The position numbers were made by a program, and so were the translations under genes. DNA of 64,000 bases from Thermomonas sp. S9 (GTDB lineage: Bacteria; Pseudomonadota; Gammaproteobacteria; Xanthomonadales; Xanthomonadaceae). Below are positions 55,985 through 64,000 of this stretch, piece after piece. Position 1 is the first letter of the stretch, and each line of letters opens with the position of its first letter. The stretch spans positions 2,337,001 to 2,401,000 of the forward strand of contig NZ_JAJDFY010000001.1 in the NCBI RefSeq assembly GCF_024704365.1, in the 5' to 3' direction. The notes beneath the pieces are model-generated. The model was given only the letters and a program-made list of their open reading frames with translations, was not told where the DNA came from and searched no databases.

Positions 55985-56310
55985 GTGCGCCGTGGACGTA
56001 CGTGTGCAGCACCGCCGAGCTGCTGCCCGGCGAAATGAAGACCGTTTTCGACGAGAACACCGGCACCGCGATCGTCGTGTTCAATCTCGATGGGGATCTG
56101 TACGCGCTGGAAGACCGCTGCTCGCACGAGGACTTCGAGCTGTCCGCCGGGCATTTCGACGCCACCAGCGGCGACGTGGAATGCGTGCTGCACGGCGCCC
56201 GCTTCGACGTGCGCGACGGCCGCGCCCTATGCGCGCCCGCCTACGAACCGGTGGCCAGGTTCCCGGTGAAGGTGGAAAACGGCGGCGTGTACGTGCGCGA
56301 CGACCGTTGA
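55981..56310 (+). CDS. Rieske-type [2Fe-2S] ferredoxin
   Basis: This 109-residue soluble protein has both halves of the Rieske cluster site: C-x-H in ALEDRCSHEDFELSAGHFDA and C-x-x-H in DVECVLHGARFDVRDGRALC. It resembles the ferredoxin components of ring-hydroxylating dioxygenases and NirD-like subunits, but no oxygenase is adjacent, so the electron partner is unknown. The start at 55981 overlaps the GNAT stop by 4 bp. Confidence 0.92.
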   Translation: MSAPWTYVCSTAELLPGEMKTVFDENTGTAIVVFNLDGDLYALEDRCSHEDFELSAGHFDATSGDVECVLHGARFDVRDGRALCAPAYEPVARFPVKVENGGVYVRDDR

Positions 56311-56446
56311 GCCTCCGGCCCGCGCGGCGGGCGGCCCCCTCCGTTTCCATCCCCCTGCAGCCGCGTGCGGGGCGGCGCACGCATCCCCTGATCCATCGCC
56401 AGACCCGGCCTCGGCCGCTGGGCGTGCTGCATTCCGACTTGTTGTA

Positions 56447-56465
56447 AATGCGAATTGTTCGCATT
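56447..56465 (+). promoter_or_regulatory. Fur box upstream of siderophore receptor
   Basis: AATGCGAATTGTTCGCATT is a 19-bp perfect inverted repeat (8-bp arms, TTG centre) in the form AATGxGAAT-N-ATTCxCATT of xanthomonad Fur boxes. It lies about 67 bp before the receptor start, next to the A/T-rich ATTATTATG. Iron repression by Fur is inferred. Confidence 0.8.
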
Positions 56466-56531
56466 ATTATGCGCGCACCGCGTCCCCCGCGACGCCCCCC
56501 CCACCCCAAAAAACATATCCCCGAGGATCCG

Positions 56532-58666
56532 ATGACCACGCACCGCCCCCTGCACCACCTCCCGCTTGCCGCCCTGGCGCTTGCCATCGGCGTCGCCCTG
56601 GCGCCCGCCGTCCGCGCGGCGGACACCCCGGCCGACCCGGAAAAGCGCGACCCGGCCAAGGACGTCGATGCGGTGATCGTGGTCGGCCAGCGCTACCTGC
56701 CGGAGTACCAGGCGCGCACCACCCGCGGCGCGACCAAGACCGACACCCCGCTACTGGACGTGCCGCAGGCGGTCACCGTGGTGACCGACAAGCTGGTGGC
56801 CGACCAGGGCGTGACCAGCCTCAACGAGACCTTCCGCTACATGCCCGGGGTTGGCACCGCCCAGGGCGAGGGCAACCGCGACACCCCGGTGATGCGCGGC
56901 ATCAGCTCCACCGGCGACTTCTACGTGGACGGCATCCGCGACGACGTGCAGTACTTCCGCGACACCTACAACCTGGAGCGGGTGGAGGCGCTGAAAGGCC
57001 CGGAGCGCGATGATCTTCGGGCGTGGCGGCAGCGGCGGCGTGATCAACCGCATCACCAAGCTGGCCGACGGCATGAACCACCGCAGCGCCACCCTGCAGC
57101 TCGGCTCGAACCTGCGCCGGCGCGCGACCGTGGATTTCGGCCAGGGCTTCGGCGAGAGCGCCGGTTTCCGGGTCAACGCGATGGCCGAAGACTCCGGCAG
57201 CTTCCGCGACGACGTGTACCTCAAGCGCCACGGGATCAACCCGTCGCTGAACTTCGATTTCGGCGCTGCGACCTCCGTGGTGCTGGCCTACGAGCGCTTC
57301 CACGACGACCGCACCGCCGACCGCGGCGTGCCCTCCTACCAGGGCCGCCCGCTGCGCACCGACCCGTCCACCTTCTTCGGCAACCCGCGCCTGAGCCGCA
57401 CCGAGGCCGACGTGGACGCCTTCGATGCCACCGTCGAGCACGCCTTCAGCGACACCCTGCGCCTGCGCAACCATCTGCGCTGGGCCGATTACGACAAGTA
57501 CTACCAGAACGTGTTTCCACGCGCAGTGGATGCCACCGGTACGCTGGTGACCCTGGCCGCCTATCGCAACGCCACCCGCCGCCGCAACCTGTTCAACCAG
57601 ACCGACCTCGTGTGGAAAGTGGACAGCGGCGCGCTGCGGCATACCGTGCTGGCGGGAACCGAGCTGGGGCGGCAGGTGACCGACAACTTCCGCCAGACCG
57701 GCTACTTCGCGCCGGGGACTGACGTGGTCCCGGTCGCCAACCCGAACGTGGACGTGGCGGTGACCTTCCAGCAGAGCGCGACCGACGCCGACAACCACGG
57801 CATCGCGCGCACCGCGGCCGTGTACCTGCAGGACCAGATCGAGTTCTCGCCGCAGTGGCAGGCGATCGTTGGCCTGCGCTACGACGCCTTCCGGATGGAC
57901 CTGCGCAACAACCGCAACGGGCAACGGTTGCGCAGCGACGACGGCATGCTGTCGCCGCGCGCGGGGCTGATCTACAAGCCGCGCGCGGATGTCTCGCTCT
58001 ACGCCAGCGTCAGCACCGCGTTCCAGCCGCGCGCCGGCGACCAGCTGGCCTCGCTCACCGCCAGCAACGCCGCGCTGAAGCCGGAGCGCTTCTACAACCG
58101 CGAGCTGGGCGCGAAGTGGGATATCCGCCGCGACCTGCAGGCCAGCATCGCCGTGTACCGGCTGAACCGCAGCAACGTGGCCGTCACCGATCCGAACGAC
58201 GCCACCCGCCTGATCCTGGTCGACGGCCAGTACAGCTCAGGGCGTCGAGCTGGGCCTGGCCGGCCGCATCACCGAGCACTGGCAGGTGATGGGCGGCTAC
58301 GCCTGGCAGGACGGCGAGATCACCGCCACCCAATCGGCCAGCGCGGTCAAGGGCAACCGCCTGGCACAGCTGCCACGCCATTCCGCCTCGCTGTGGAACC
58401 GCTACGACTTCGACGAGCGCCTGGGCGTCGGCCTCGGGCTGATCCATCGCGGCGCGATCTTCGCCAACGTGGACGATGCGGTGACGCTGCCCGCCTTCAC
58501 CCGGGTGGACGCCGCGCTGTACTGGACGCTCTCGCCCAGGTTCCAGGTGCAGCTCAACGTCGAGAACCTGGGCAATGTGCGCTACTTCGCCAGCGCGCAC
58601 AGCAACACCAACATCAGCCCGGGCGCGCCGCGCAGCGCGTGGGTGACGCTCAACGTCCGCTACTGA
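56532..58666 (+). CDS. TonB-dependent siderophore receptor (two frameshifts)
   Basis: This outer-membrane catecholate/ferric-siderophore-type receptor has signal peptide MTTHRPLHHLPLAALALAIG. Plug: TPLLDVPQAVTVVTDKLVAD, MRGISSTGDFYVDGIRDDVQ and ERVEALKGP. The frame breaks at about 57003 (extra G in CCGGAGCG), continuing MIFGRGGSGGVINRITKLAD. It breaks again at about 58239 (extra T in AGCTCAGG) before GVELGLAGRITEHWQVMGGY. The C-terminus is SPGAPRSAWVTLNVRY. The restored length is 710 residues. It has a Fur box upstream and is followed by a PepSY membrane protein. The frameshifts are likely sequencing errors. Confidence 0.88.
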
Positions 58667-58676
58667 GCGCCTGCGC

Positions 58677-59306
58677 ATGGAGCCTTCGCGCCTACCCCGC
58701 CGCGGCAACGCGCTGTACCGCGGCATCCGCCAGCTGCATCTGTGGATCGGCGCCTGGGGCGCGCTGGCGGCGATCCTCTACGGCGCCACCGGGCTGGTGC
58801 TGAACCACCGCATGGGCGACGGCGCCTGGCCGCAGGGCGACAGCCGGGACACCGCGCGCATCACGCTGGCGATCCCGGCGAGCGCCCGCGCCACCCCGGA
58901 GCAGCTGTCGCTGTGGCTGCGGGACACCCGCGGACTGGATGCGCAGCTGATCCGCAAGGGTGGGCCCGGCGCCTCCGGCGATGGCAAGCCAGCGCCAAAG
59001 TGGTCGCTCAGCGGCGGCACGGCGCGCACGTCGTGGACGCTGGAGTACGCGCCGGGCAGCGACCACGCCCTGCTCAAGCACAGCCAGCACTCGCCGCTGG
59101 CGGCGCTGAACCGCCTGCACAAGGCCGTCGGCGGCGGGCTGCCCTGGCGCCTGCTGGCCGACAGCTTCGCCATCGGCATGCTGCTGCTCGGGCTGTCCGG
59201 GATCTGGATGTGGGCGCGCGGGCGCCGCCTGCGCACACTGGTGTTCAGCGTGATGGGGCTGTCGACCCTGGCCTTCGCGGCGGCGCTGGCCTTCGCGCTC
59301 GGCTAG
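58677..59306 (+). CDS. PepSY-type membrane protein (iron-uptake associated)
   Basis: This 209-residue protein has an N-terminal TM, HLWIGAWGALAAILYGATGL, with the conserved His pair (RGIRQLHLWIG; VLNHRMG). A periplasmic PepSY-like domain follows, then C-terminal helices FAIGMLLLGLSGIWMWARGR and LVFSVMGLSTLAFAAALAFA. The PepSY-associated-TM family often neighbours siderophore receptors and may reduce ferric siderophores with heme ligated by the helix histidines. It is 10 bp after the receptor in the same transcript. Confidence 0.85.
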   Translation: MEPSRLPRRGNALYRGIRQLHLWIGAWGALAAILYGATGLVLNHRMGDGAWPQGDSRDTARITLAIPASARATPEQLSLWLRDTRGLDAQLIRKGGPGASGDGKPAPKWSLSGGTARTSWTLEYAPGSDHALLKHSQHSPLAALNRLHKAVGGGLPWRLLADSFAIGMLLLGLSGIWMWARGRRLRTLVFSVMGLSTLAFAAALAFALG

Positions 59307-59331
59307 CGCCCGCGCCGCCGCGCTGGCGTAC

Positions 59332-61605
59332 TCACCGCGCCAGGGCGTCGGCGGCGGCGAGGATGTCCTCGTCCTTCGGGATCACCAGGAAGGCCGCGCC
59401 CGCCAGCGGGGTGTAGGTATCCGCGCCGACCACGCGCTTGAGCGGCTTGCCGCCGAAGCCGGCTTCGGTGATCGCGGTGATCACGCCCTCGCCGATGCCG
59501 GCGCTGAAGCGGCCTTCATCGACGATCAGGATGCGCTCGCATTCGCCGGCGTGCCTGGCGATCGCCGCGTGGTTGAGCGGCACCAGCCAGCGCAGGTCCA
59601 CCACGCGCACCTTCCAGCCGTGCTGCTTCTCGATCCCGCGCGCGGCGCGCAGGCTCATCGGCACGCCGTTGCCGAAGGTGAAGATCACGCAGTCGGTGGC
59701 GTCCGCCTCGTAGACGCGTTCCTCGCCCAGCACCAGCGCCTGCTCGGGCGGCGGGTAGGCGGTCAGCCACTGGCCGTCGCCCGCTTCAAACAGATCCTTG
59801 GTCATGTACAGGGCAATCGGTTCGAGGAAGGCGGTGACGCGGCCGTCCACCTTCGCCAGCGCCACCAGCGTGCGCAGCATCATCGCGGCGTCGTCACCAC
59901 GCGACGGGCAGCCGACCACCAGGCCCGGGATATCGCGCAACGCGGTGACCGAGTTGTCGTTGTGGAAGTGCCCGCCGAAGCCGCGCTGGTAGCCCAGGCC
60001 GGCGATGCGCACCACCATCGGGTTGCGGAACTGGTCGTTGCTGAAAAACTGCAGCGAGCAGGCCTCGCCGCGCAGCTGGTCGATGGCATTGTGCAGGTAG
60101 GCCAGGTACTGGATCTCGGGGATCGGCAGCAGGCCCATGTTGGCGAAGCCCTGCGCCATGCCCAGGATCATGGTCTCGTCCAGCAGCGTGTTGAACACGC
60201 GCTTGCTGCCGAAGGCCTTGTACAGCCCCTTGGTGACCGTGTACACGCCGCCCTTCTGCGCCACGTCCTCGCCGAACAGCAGCGTCTCCGGATACTTGGC
60301 CAGCAGATCGTGCAGGGCCTGGTTGATCTGGATGGCCAGATGCCTCGGCGCCTGCTTCTCGGGCAGCCTGTCCTCGCCGCCGAACGCCTTGACGCGGGCC
60401 TCATGCGACGGCGCGCGGCTGGCCTCGGCCTGCACCTCGTCCGGCGTGTACGGCGCCAGCGGGCGCATCACGTGCTCCAGCGTCTCGATGCGCGGGCGGC
60501 GATCGGCCTCCTCGGCGGCGGCGAAGCACTTGCGACGGGTGTCCTCGTACAGCGCCAGGATCTCGTCCTGCGTCATCAGCCCCGACTCCAGCGCGATCGC
60601 CGCACTGCGCAGCAAGGGGTCGCTGGCTTCGACCGCGCACAGCTCCTCGATGCTGCGCCACTCGATCTCGAAGTCGGTGCCGGCGTGGCCCATGACGCGG
60701 GTGGTGCGCAGGTGCAGGAAGGTCGGCCGGCGGGTACGGCGGCAGTGCTCCACCGCGCGCAGCACGTCGCCGTAGCCAGCGGCGAGGTCGAGACCGTCAG
60801 CGAAGAAATAGTCGAGGTCGGGGCGCTGGCGGAAGCTCTCGCCGATCCAGCCGCTCGGGGTCTTCACCGAGATGCCGATGCCGTTGTCCTCGCACACGAA
60901 CAGCACCGGCGCCGGCAGCTTCTGATAGGCCGTCCAGCTGGCCGCGTTGAACGCGGTCTGCGCGGTGGCGTGGTTGGCGGAGGCGTCGCCGAACGAGCAG
61001 ATGGCGATGGAATCCTCCGGCACCGGCAGGCCCGCGCCGAGGCGCTTGGCGGCTTCGATCGCCACCGCGGTGCCCAGCGCCTTCGGCAGGTGCGAGGCAA
61101 TCGTCGAGGTCTGCGGCAGCACCCACAGCGGCTTGCTGCCCCAGACCTTGTGGCGGCCGCCGCTGGCCGGATCTTCCGCGCTGGCGGCAAAGCTCAGCGC
61201 CGAATCCATGATCGGGTCCATCCCCGGCAGCTTGCGGAAGCGCTCGGCCATGAAGCCGCCGCTGCGGTAGTGCAAAAACGCCGGATCGGTATGCCGGGTG
61301 GCGCGCGCCACCATCGCATTGCCTTCGTGGCCGCTCGAACCGATGGTGTAGAAGACCTTGTTCTGCACGCGCAGCACGCGCGCCATCAGGTCCAGGTGGC
61401 GCGAGATCAGCTGCGATTCGAACAGCTCGCGGAAGCCGCGCGCATCCAGCGCGCTGCCGTCGAGGATCGCCTCATCCGGTGCCGGCTTGGGCTGGGCGTG
61501 CCCGGTCCAGCCGCGCACGAACTCCTGGAAGTTGACGTCGCAGATCTCGGCGCGGTTGAGGCCCTTCATGCGGGCAGGAATGGGGTGCGGAACGGGCGCG
61601 AACAT
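59332..61605 (-). CDS. Fused alpha/beta 2-oxoacid dehydrogenase E1
   Basis: This 757-residue thiamine-diphosphate enzyme joins the E1-alpha and E1-beta halves in one chain. The alpha part (to about residue 400) has NKVFYTIGSSGHEGNAMVAR, ICSFGDASANHATAQTAFNA (ThDP/metal) and YFFADGLDLAAGYGDVLRAV. The beta part has LLFGEDVAQKGGVYTVTKGL, LLDETMILGMAQGFANMGLL and QFFSNDQFRNPMVVRIAGLG. Usually these are separate bkdA/pdhA-type subunits. It probably decarboxylates branched-chain or related 2-oxoacids. No E2 or E3 is adjacent. It precedes no gene on its strand and follows glutaryl-CoA dehydrogenase by about 55 bp. Confidence 0.9.
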   Translation of the reverse strand: MFAPVPHPIPARMKGLNRAEICDVNFQEFVRGWTGHAQPKPAPDEAILDGSALDARGFRELFESQLISRHLDLMARVLRVQNKVFYTIGSSGHEGNAMVARATRHTDPAFLHYRSGGFMAERFRKLPGMDPIMDSALSFAASAEDPASGGRHKVWGSKPLWVLPQTSTIASHLPKALGTAVAIEAAKRLGAGLPVPEDSIAICSFGDASANHATAQTAFNAASWTAYQKLPAPVLFVCEDNGIGISVKTPSGWIGESFRQRPDLDYFFADGLDLAAGYGDVLRAVEHCRRTRRPTFLHLRTTRVMGHAGTDFEIEWRSIEELCAVEASDPLLRSAAIALESGLMTQDEILALYEDTRRKCFAAAEEADRRPRIETLEHVMRPLAPYTPDEVQAEASRAPSHEARVKAFGGEDRLPEKQAPRHLAIQINQALHDLLAKYPETLLFGEDVAQKGGVYTVTKGLYKAFGSKRVFNTLLDETMILGMAQGFANMGLLPIPEIQYLAYLHNAIDQLRGEACSLQFFSNDQFRNPMVVRIAGLGYQRGFGGHFHNDNSVTALRDIPGLVVGCPSRGDDAAMMLRTLVALAKVDGRVTAFLEPIALYMTKDLFEAGDGQWLTAYPPPEQALVLGEERVYEADATDCVIFTFGNGVPMSLRAARGIEKQHGWKVRVVDLRWLVPLNHAAIARHAGECERILIVDEGRFSAGIGEGVITAITEAGFGGKPLKRVVGADTYTPLAGAAFLVIPKDEDILAAADALAR

Positions 61606-61660
61606 GCGGGCCTCGCGGACGGGCAGAGGGAGTCGGCCGCAGGCGCGCGGCCGATCGAAA

Positions 61661-62824
61661 TCAAAACGCGTTGATGCCGGTCAACTCGCGGCCGACCACC
61701 AGCTGGTGCACGGTCTCGGTGCCCTCATAGGTGATGACCGACTCCAGGTTCAACGCATGCCGGATCGGGCAGTGCTCGGTGGTGATCCCGGCGCCGCCCA
61801 GCAGGTCGCGCGCCTCGCGGGCGATGTCGAGCGCCATGCGCACGTTGTTCCACTTGGCCAGCGAGACCTGGGTCGGCTGCATGGTGCCAGCGTCCTTCAG
61901 CCGCCCCAGCTGCAGCGACAGCAGCTGGGCCAGGGTGATGCGGCGGGCCATGTCGGCCAGCTTCAGCTGCGCGGCCTGGGTGGCGGCCACCGGGCGCCCG
62001 AACAGGATGCGCTCCTTGCTGTAGCGCAGCGCCTCGTCGAGGCAGGCGATGGCGGCGCCGATCGGGCCCCAGGTGATGCCGTAGCGGGCCTGCGTGAGGC
62101 ACCCCAGCGGGCCCTTCAATCCCTTCACGTTGGGCAGGCGGTTGGCCTCCGGCACGCGCACGTTATCGAAGTACAGCGCGCTGGTGACCGAGGCGCGCAG
62201 GCTCATCTTGTGCTTGATTTCCTGCGCGGCAAAACCGGGCATCCCTTTCTCGACGATGAAACCCTGGATGCCCTCGTCGGTCTGCGCCCACACGATGGCG
62301 ATATCGGCCAGATTGCCATTGGTGATCCACATCTTGGCGCCATTGAGCACCCAGTCGCCGCCATCGCGGCGCGCGTTGGTCTTCATGTTGGCCGGGTCGG
62401 AGCCGCCGTGCGGCTCGGTCAGGCCGAAGCAGCCGATCACCTCGCCCGCCGCCATGCCGGGCAGCCAGCGCTGGCGCTGCTCCTCGCTGCCGTAGGCGTA
62501 GATCGGGTACATGCACAGCGAGCTCTGCACCGAGACGAAGCTGCGGATGCCGGAATCACCGCGCTCCAGCTCCTGGCAGATCAGGCCGTAGCTGACCGAG
62601 TTCAGGCCGGCGCAGCCGTACTTCTCCGGCAGCGAGGACCCCAGCAGGCCGAGCGCGGCGATCTCGGGCACCAGCTCCTTCGGGAAGCGGCCGGCGTCGA
62701 AGCACTCGCCGATGATCGGCAGCACCTTCTCGTCGGTAAAGCGCGCCACGGTGTCCTGCACCGCACGCTCTTCTTCGCTGAGCATGGAACGGACGTCGTA
62801 CAGGTCGTAGGGGTGCAGGGCCAT
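61661..62824 (-). CDS. gcdH: Glutaryl-CoA dehydrogenase-type acyl-CoA dehydrogenase
   Basis: This 387-residue FAD enzyme oxidises and decarboxylates glutaryl-CoA to crotonyl-CoA in lysine/tryptophan breakdown. It starts MALHPYDLYDVRSMLSEEER. The FAD-binding loop is GCFGLTEPHGGSDPANMKTN, and WVLNGAKMWITNGNLADIAI is conserved. The catalytic Glu region is YEGTETVHQLVVGRELTG near the C-terminus, as in GcdH; LTQARYGITWGPIGAAIACL is a GcdH feature. The start at 62824 was chosen because the upstream frame lacks homology. Confidence 0.9.
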   Translation of the reverse strand: MALHPYDLYDVRSMLSEEERAVQDTVARFTDEKVLPIIGECFDAGRFPKELVPEIAALGLLGSSLPEKYGCAGLNSVSYGLICQELERGDSGIRSFVSVQSSLCMYPIYAYGSEEQRQRWLPGMAAGEVIGCFGLTEPHGGSDPANMKTNARRDGGDWVLNGAKMWITNGNLADIAIVWAQTDEGIQGFIVEKGMPGFAAQEIKHKMSLRASVTSALYFDNVRVPEANRLPNVKGLKGPLGCLTQARYGITWGPIGAAIACLDEALRYSKERILFGRPVAATQAAQLKLADMARRITLAQLLSLQLGRLKDAGTMQPTQVSLAKWNNVRMALDIAREARDLLGGAGITTEHCPIRHALNLESVITYEGTETVHQLVVGRELTGINAF

Positions 62825-62960
62825 GGCGGGTTGACGGTCAGGATGGACGAACCGCCATTGTAATCTTGCGGCCCGTACAGCCGGTACGTGCGATCCGACC
62901 AGGTTTTCCCTGCGGATCGTCGATCCCGCCGTCCCCCGCGCGCGTTTCGCCAATCCATGC

Positions 62961-62989
62961 AAAACGGGGCCGGAGATCACTCCGGCCCC
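62961..62989 (-). terminator. Rho-independent terminator of the glycine-zipper gene
   Basis: On the minus strand: GGGGCCGGAG, loop TGAT, CTCCGGCCCC, then GTTTT. The 10-bp stem lies 27 bp past the stop at 63017, between the glycine-zipper gene and gcdH. Confidence 0.85.
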
Positions 62990-63016
62990 GCGTGCAATCC
63001 GCCTGCGGATGTGGCG

Positions 63017-63844
63017 TCAGCGCATCGTCGCGCCGTCGGCGGCGGCGGTCTGGGTCACCACGCGACCGTCGATCACCGGCAGCTGCGCGCCAGGCTTGCT
63101 GTCCATGCGCACGGTGTGCTGCTCGCCGTTGTAGCGGTAGGTGACGTCATAGCCCACCGTCTTGCTGCCGTCGCCCAGCGCGACCCGGCTGCCGGGCTTG
63201 CTGTCCATGCGCATCGTGCCGGTGCTGCCATCGGGCCTACGGTAGGTGACGTTCCAGCCGACCGTGCGCTCGCTGGTGGAGGTGCCGGTGACGGTGTGGC
63301 ACTGGCGCTCGGTGCGGTTCACCACCTTGCCGCCTTCGTGGCGCCTGTCGATCTCACGCCCGGCATAGCCACCCGCCACGGCGCCGGCGACGGTCGCCAG
63401 CTTGCGGCCGTCGCCCTTGCCGATCTGGTTGCCAACCAGGCCACCGATCAGGGCGCCAGCCACGGTACCGCCGACGTTGCCATCGCGCTCGGGCAGGCGC
63501 TCCTGCACCACCACGTCCTCGCACACTTCGCGCGGGGTATTGACGGTATTGGTCTCGCGGATCGGCTCGCTGCGCACCACGCTGGCGTACAGCGGCGCGC
63601 TGGCGGTCACCGGCTTGACGTCCAGCACGTCGGCATAGTCCAGGCGCGGCGCGGCGGAGGCCGGGATGGCATTGCCGGCCGGCAGCGGCTCGCCGTTGGC
63701 GCCCGTCTGCGGCAGGGCGGCGGGCGCGGCGGCCGCGGCCTCCTGGGCCTGCGGCTTGCGGCTGTTCATGTAACCGGCGACGGCGACACCGCCGACCACC
63801 AGGGCGGCCGCGACGGCGATGGCAAGGGTGGTGTTGTTGGACAT
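63017..63844 (-). CDS. Glycine-zipper 2TM envelope protein
   Basis: This 275-residue protein is anchored by NTTLAIAVAAALVVGGVAVA. The central glycine zipper is GGTVAGALIGGLVGNQIGKG and LATVAGAVAGGYAGREIDRR, the Rickettsia 17-kDa/glycine-zipper-2TM pattern. Two imperfect internal repeats follow: VGWNVTYRRPDGSTGTMRMD and VGYDVTYRYNGEQHTVRMDS, each ending DSKPG. Its role in the envelope is not defined. The start at 63844 fits the anchor; a longer in-frame start exists at 63991. It has its own terminator. Confidence 0.85.
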   Translation of the reverse strand: MSNNTTLAIAVAAALVVGGVAVAGYMNSRKPQAQEAAAAAPAALPQTGANGEPLPAGNAIPASAAPRLDYADVLDVKPVTASAPLYASVVRSEPIRETNTVNTPREVCEDVVVQERLPERDGNVGGTVAGALIGGLVGNQIGKGDGRKLATVAGAVAGGYAGREIDRRHEGGKVVNRTERQCHTVTGTSTSERTVGWNVTYRRPDGSTGTMRMDSKPGSRVALGDGSKTVGYDVTYRYNGEQHTVRMDSKPGAQLPVIDGRVVTQTAAADGATMR

Positions 63845-64000
63845 GTTCGGCTCCCGCATGAGTTGAAGTGGAAAACCCCCTGAGGCGTGGCCGATTGCAG
63901 CACGGCGAATCTGAATCGGCCCCGAGCAACCAGTATGCGCGCTCACGCGCCGGCAGGATGCGTTCAGCTTGATAAGCGCCGCATTCAGCATGCCCCGTGC

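Noticed and set aside
59551-61674. 707-codon plus-strand frame opposite the E1 gene
   Set aside because: Repetitive His/Gln/Arg shadow of a clearly conserved dehydrogenase.

Overview
The window looks like chromosomal DNA of a high-G+C gammaproteobacterium of the Xanthomonadaceae/Lysobacteraceae. The gene order prmB-aroC-asd-fimV-truA-trpF-trpB-trpA-accD, the tpiA-secG-tRNA-Leu(GAG) linkage and the very G+C-rich coding style all point there; I cannot fix the genus. About the left 24 kb is accessory or horizontally acquired and the rest is mostly core chromosome.

Region 1-9.5 kb is a defence and mobile-element segment that continues past the left edge. One minus-strand operon encodes, in transcription order, an XRE-HTH/SNF2 helicase/DUF3883 protein (one frameshift as sequenced), a CBASS CD-NTase, a Cap15-like two-TM beta-barrel effector, and a DUF1156 DNA methyltransferase cut off by the window edge. 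The operon promoter overlaps a 16-bp palindrome. Next to it lie a PrlF-YhaV toxin-antitoxin pair with its own promoter/operator and two overlapping excisionase-like HTH genes.

Region 9.5-19.9 kb is a complete kdp potassium-ATPase locus on the minus strand: a 29-codon leader ORF, kdpF, kdpA, kdpB, kdpC, a TorF-like porin, kdpD and kdpE. kdpA is split by an intact 1351-bp IS256-family element with 23-bp terminal inverted repeats and an 8-bp target duplication. A second, truncated IS256-like transposase lies at 20.1 kb.

Region 20.6-24.3 kb is a minus-strand run of small enzyme genes (GFA, a DHFR-like pseudogene, methyltransferase, SRPBCC, DUF1428, VOC). It is divergent from a marR gene, with a perfect 12-bp palindrome in the shared intergenic region.

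Region 24.6-30 kb holds a cyclopropane-fatty-acid synthase, a kinase-like protein and a TPP-riboswitch-controlled thiamine uptake unit (TonB receptor plus PnuC-type transporter), ending in a bidirectional terminator and tRNA-Leu(GAG).

Region 30-64 kb is mostly housekeeping: secG, tpiA, glmM, accD, the trp genes, truA, fimV, asd, aroC, prmB, psd, a MltD-like lytic transglycosylase, a HerA-like ATPase and greB. It also has a barnase/barstar pair, a Fur-box siderophore receptor, a fused two-component E1 dehydrogenase, glutaryl-CoA dehydrogenase and a glycine-zipper envelope protein.

Many genes, including essential ones (aroC, prmB, secG, trpB, greB), carry single-base frameshifts, mostly at short G/C runs. 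This looks like draft or long-read sequence error rather than mass pseudogenisation, so the same caution applies to the helicase, kdpC, the porin and marR.
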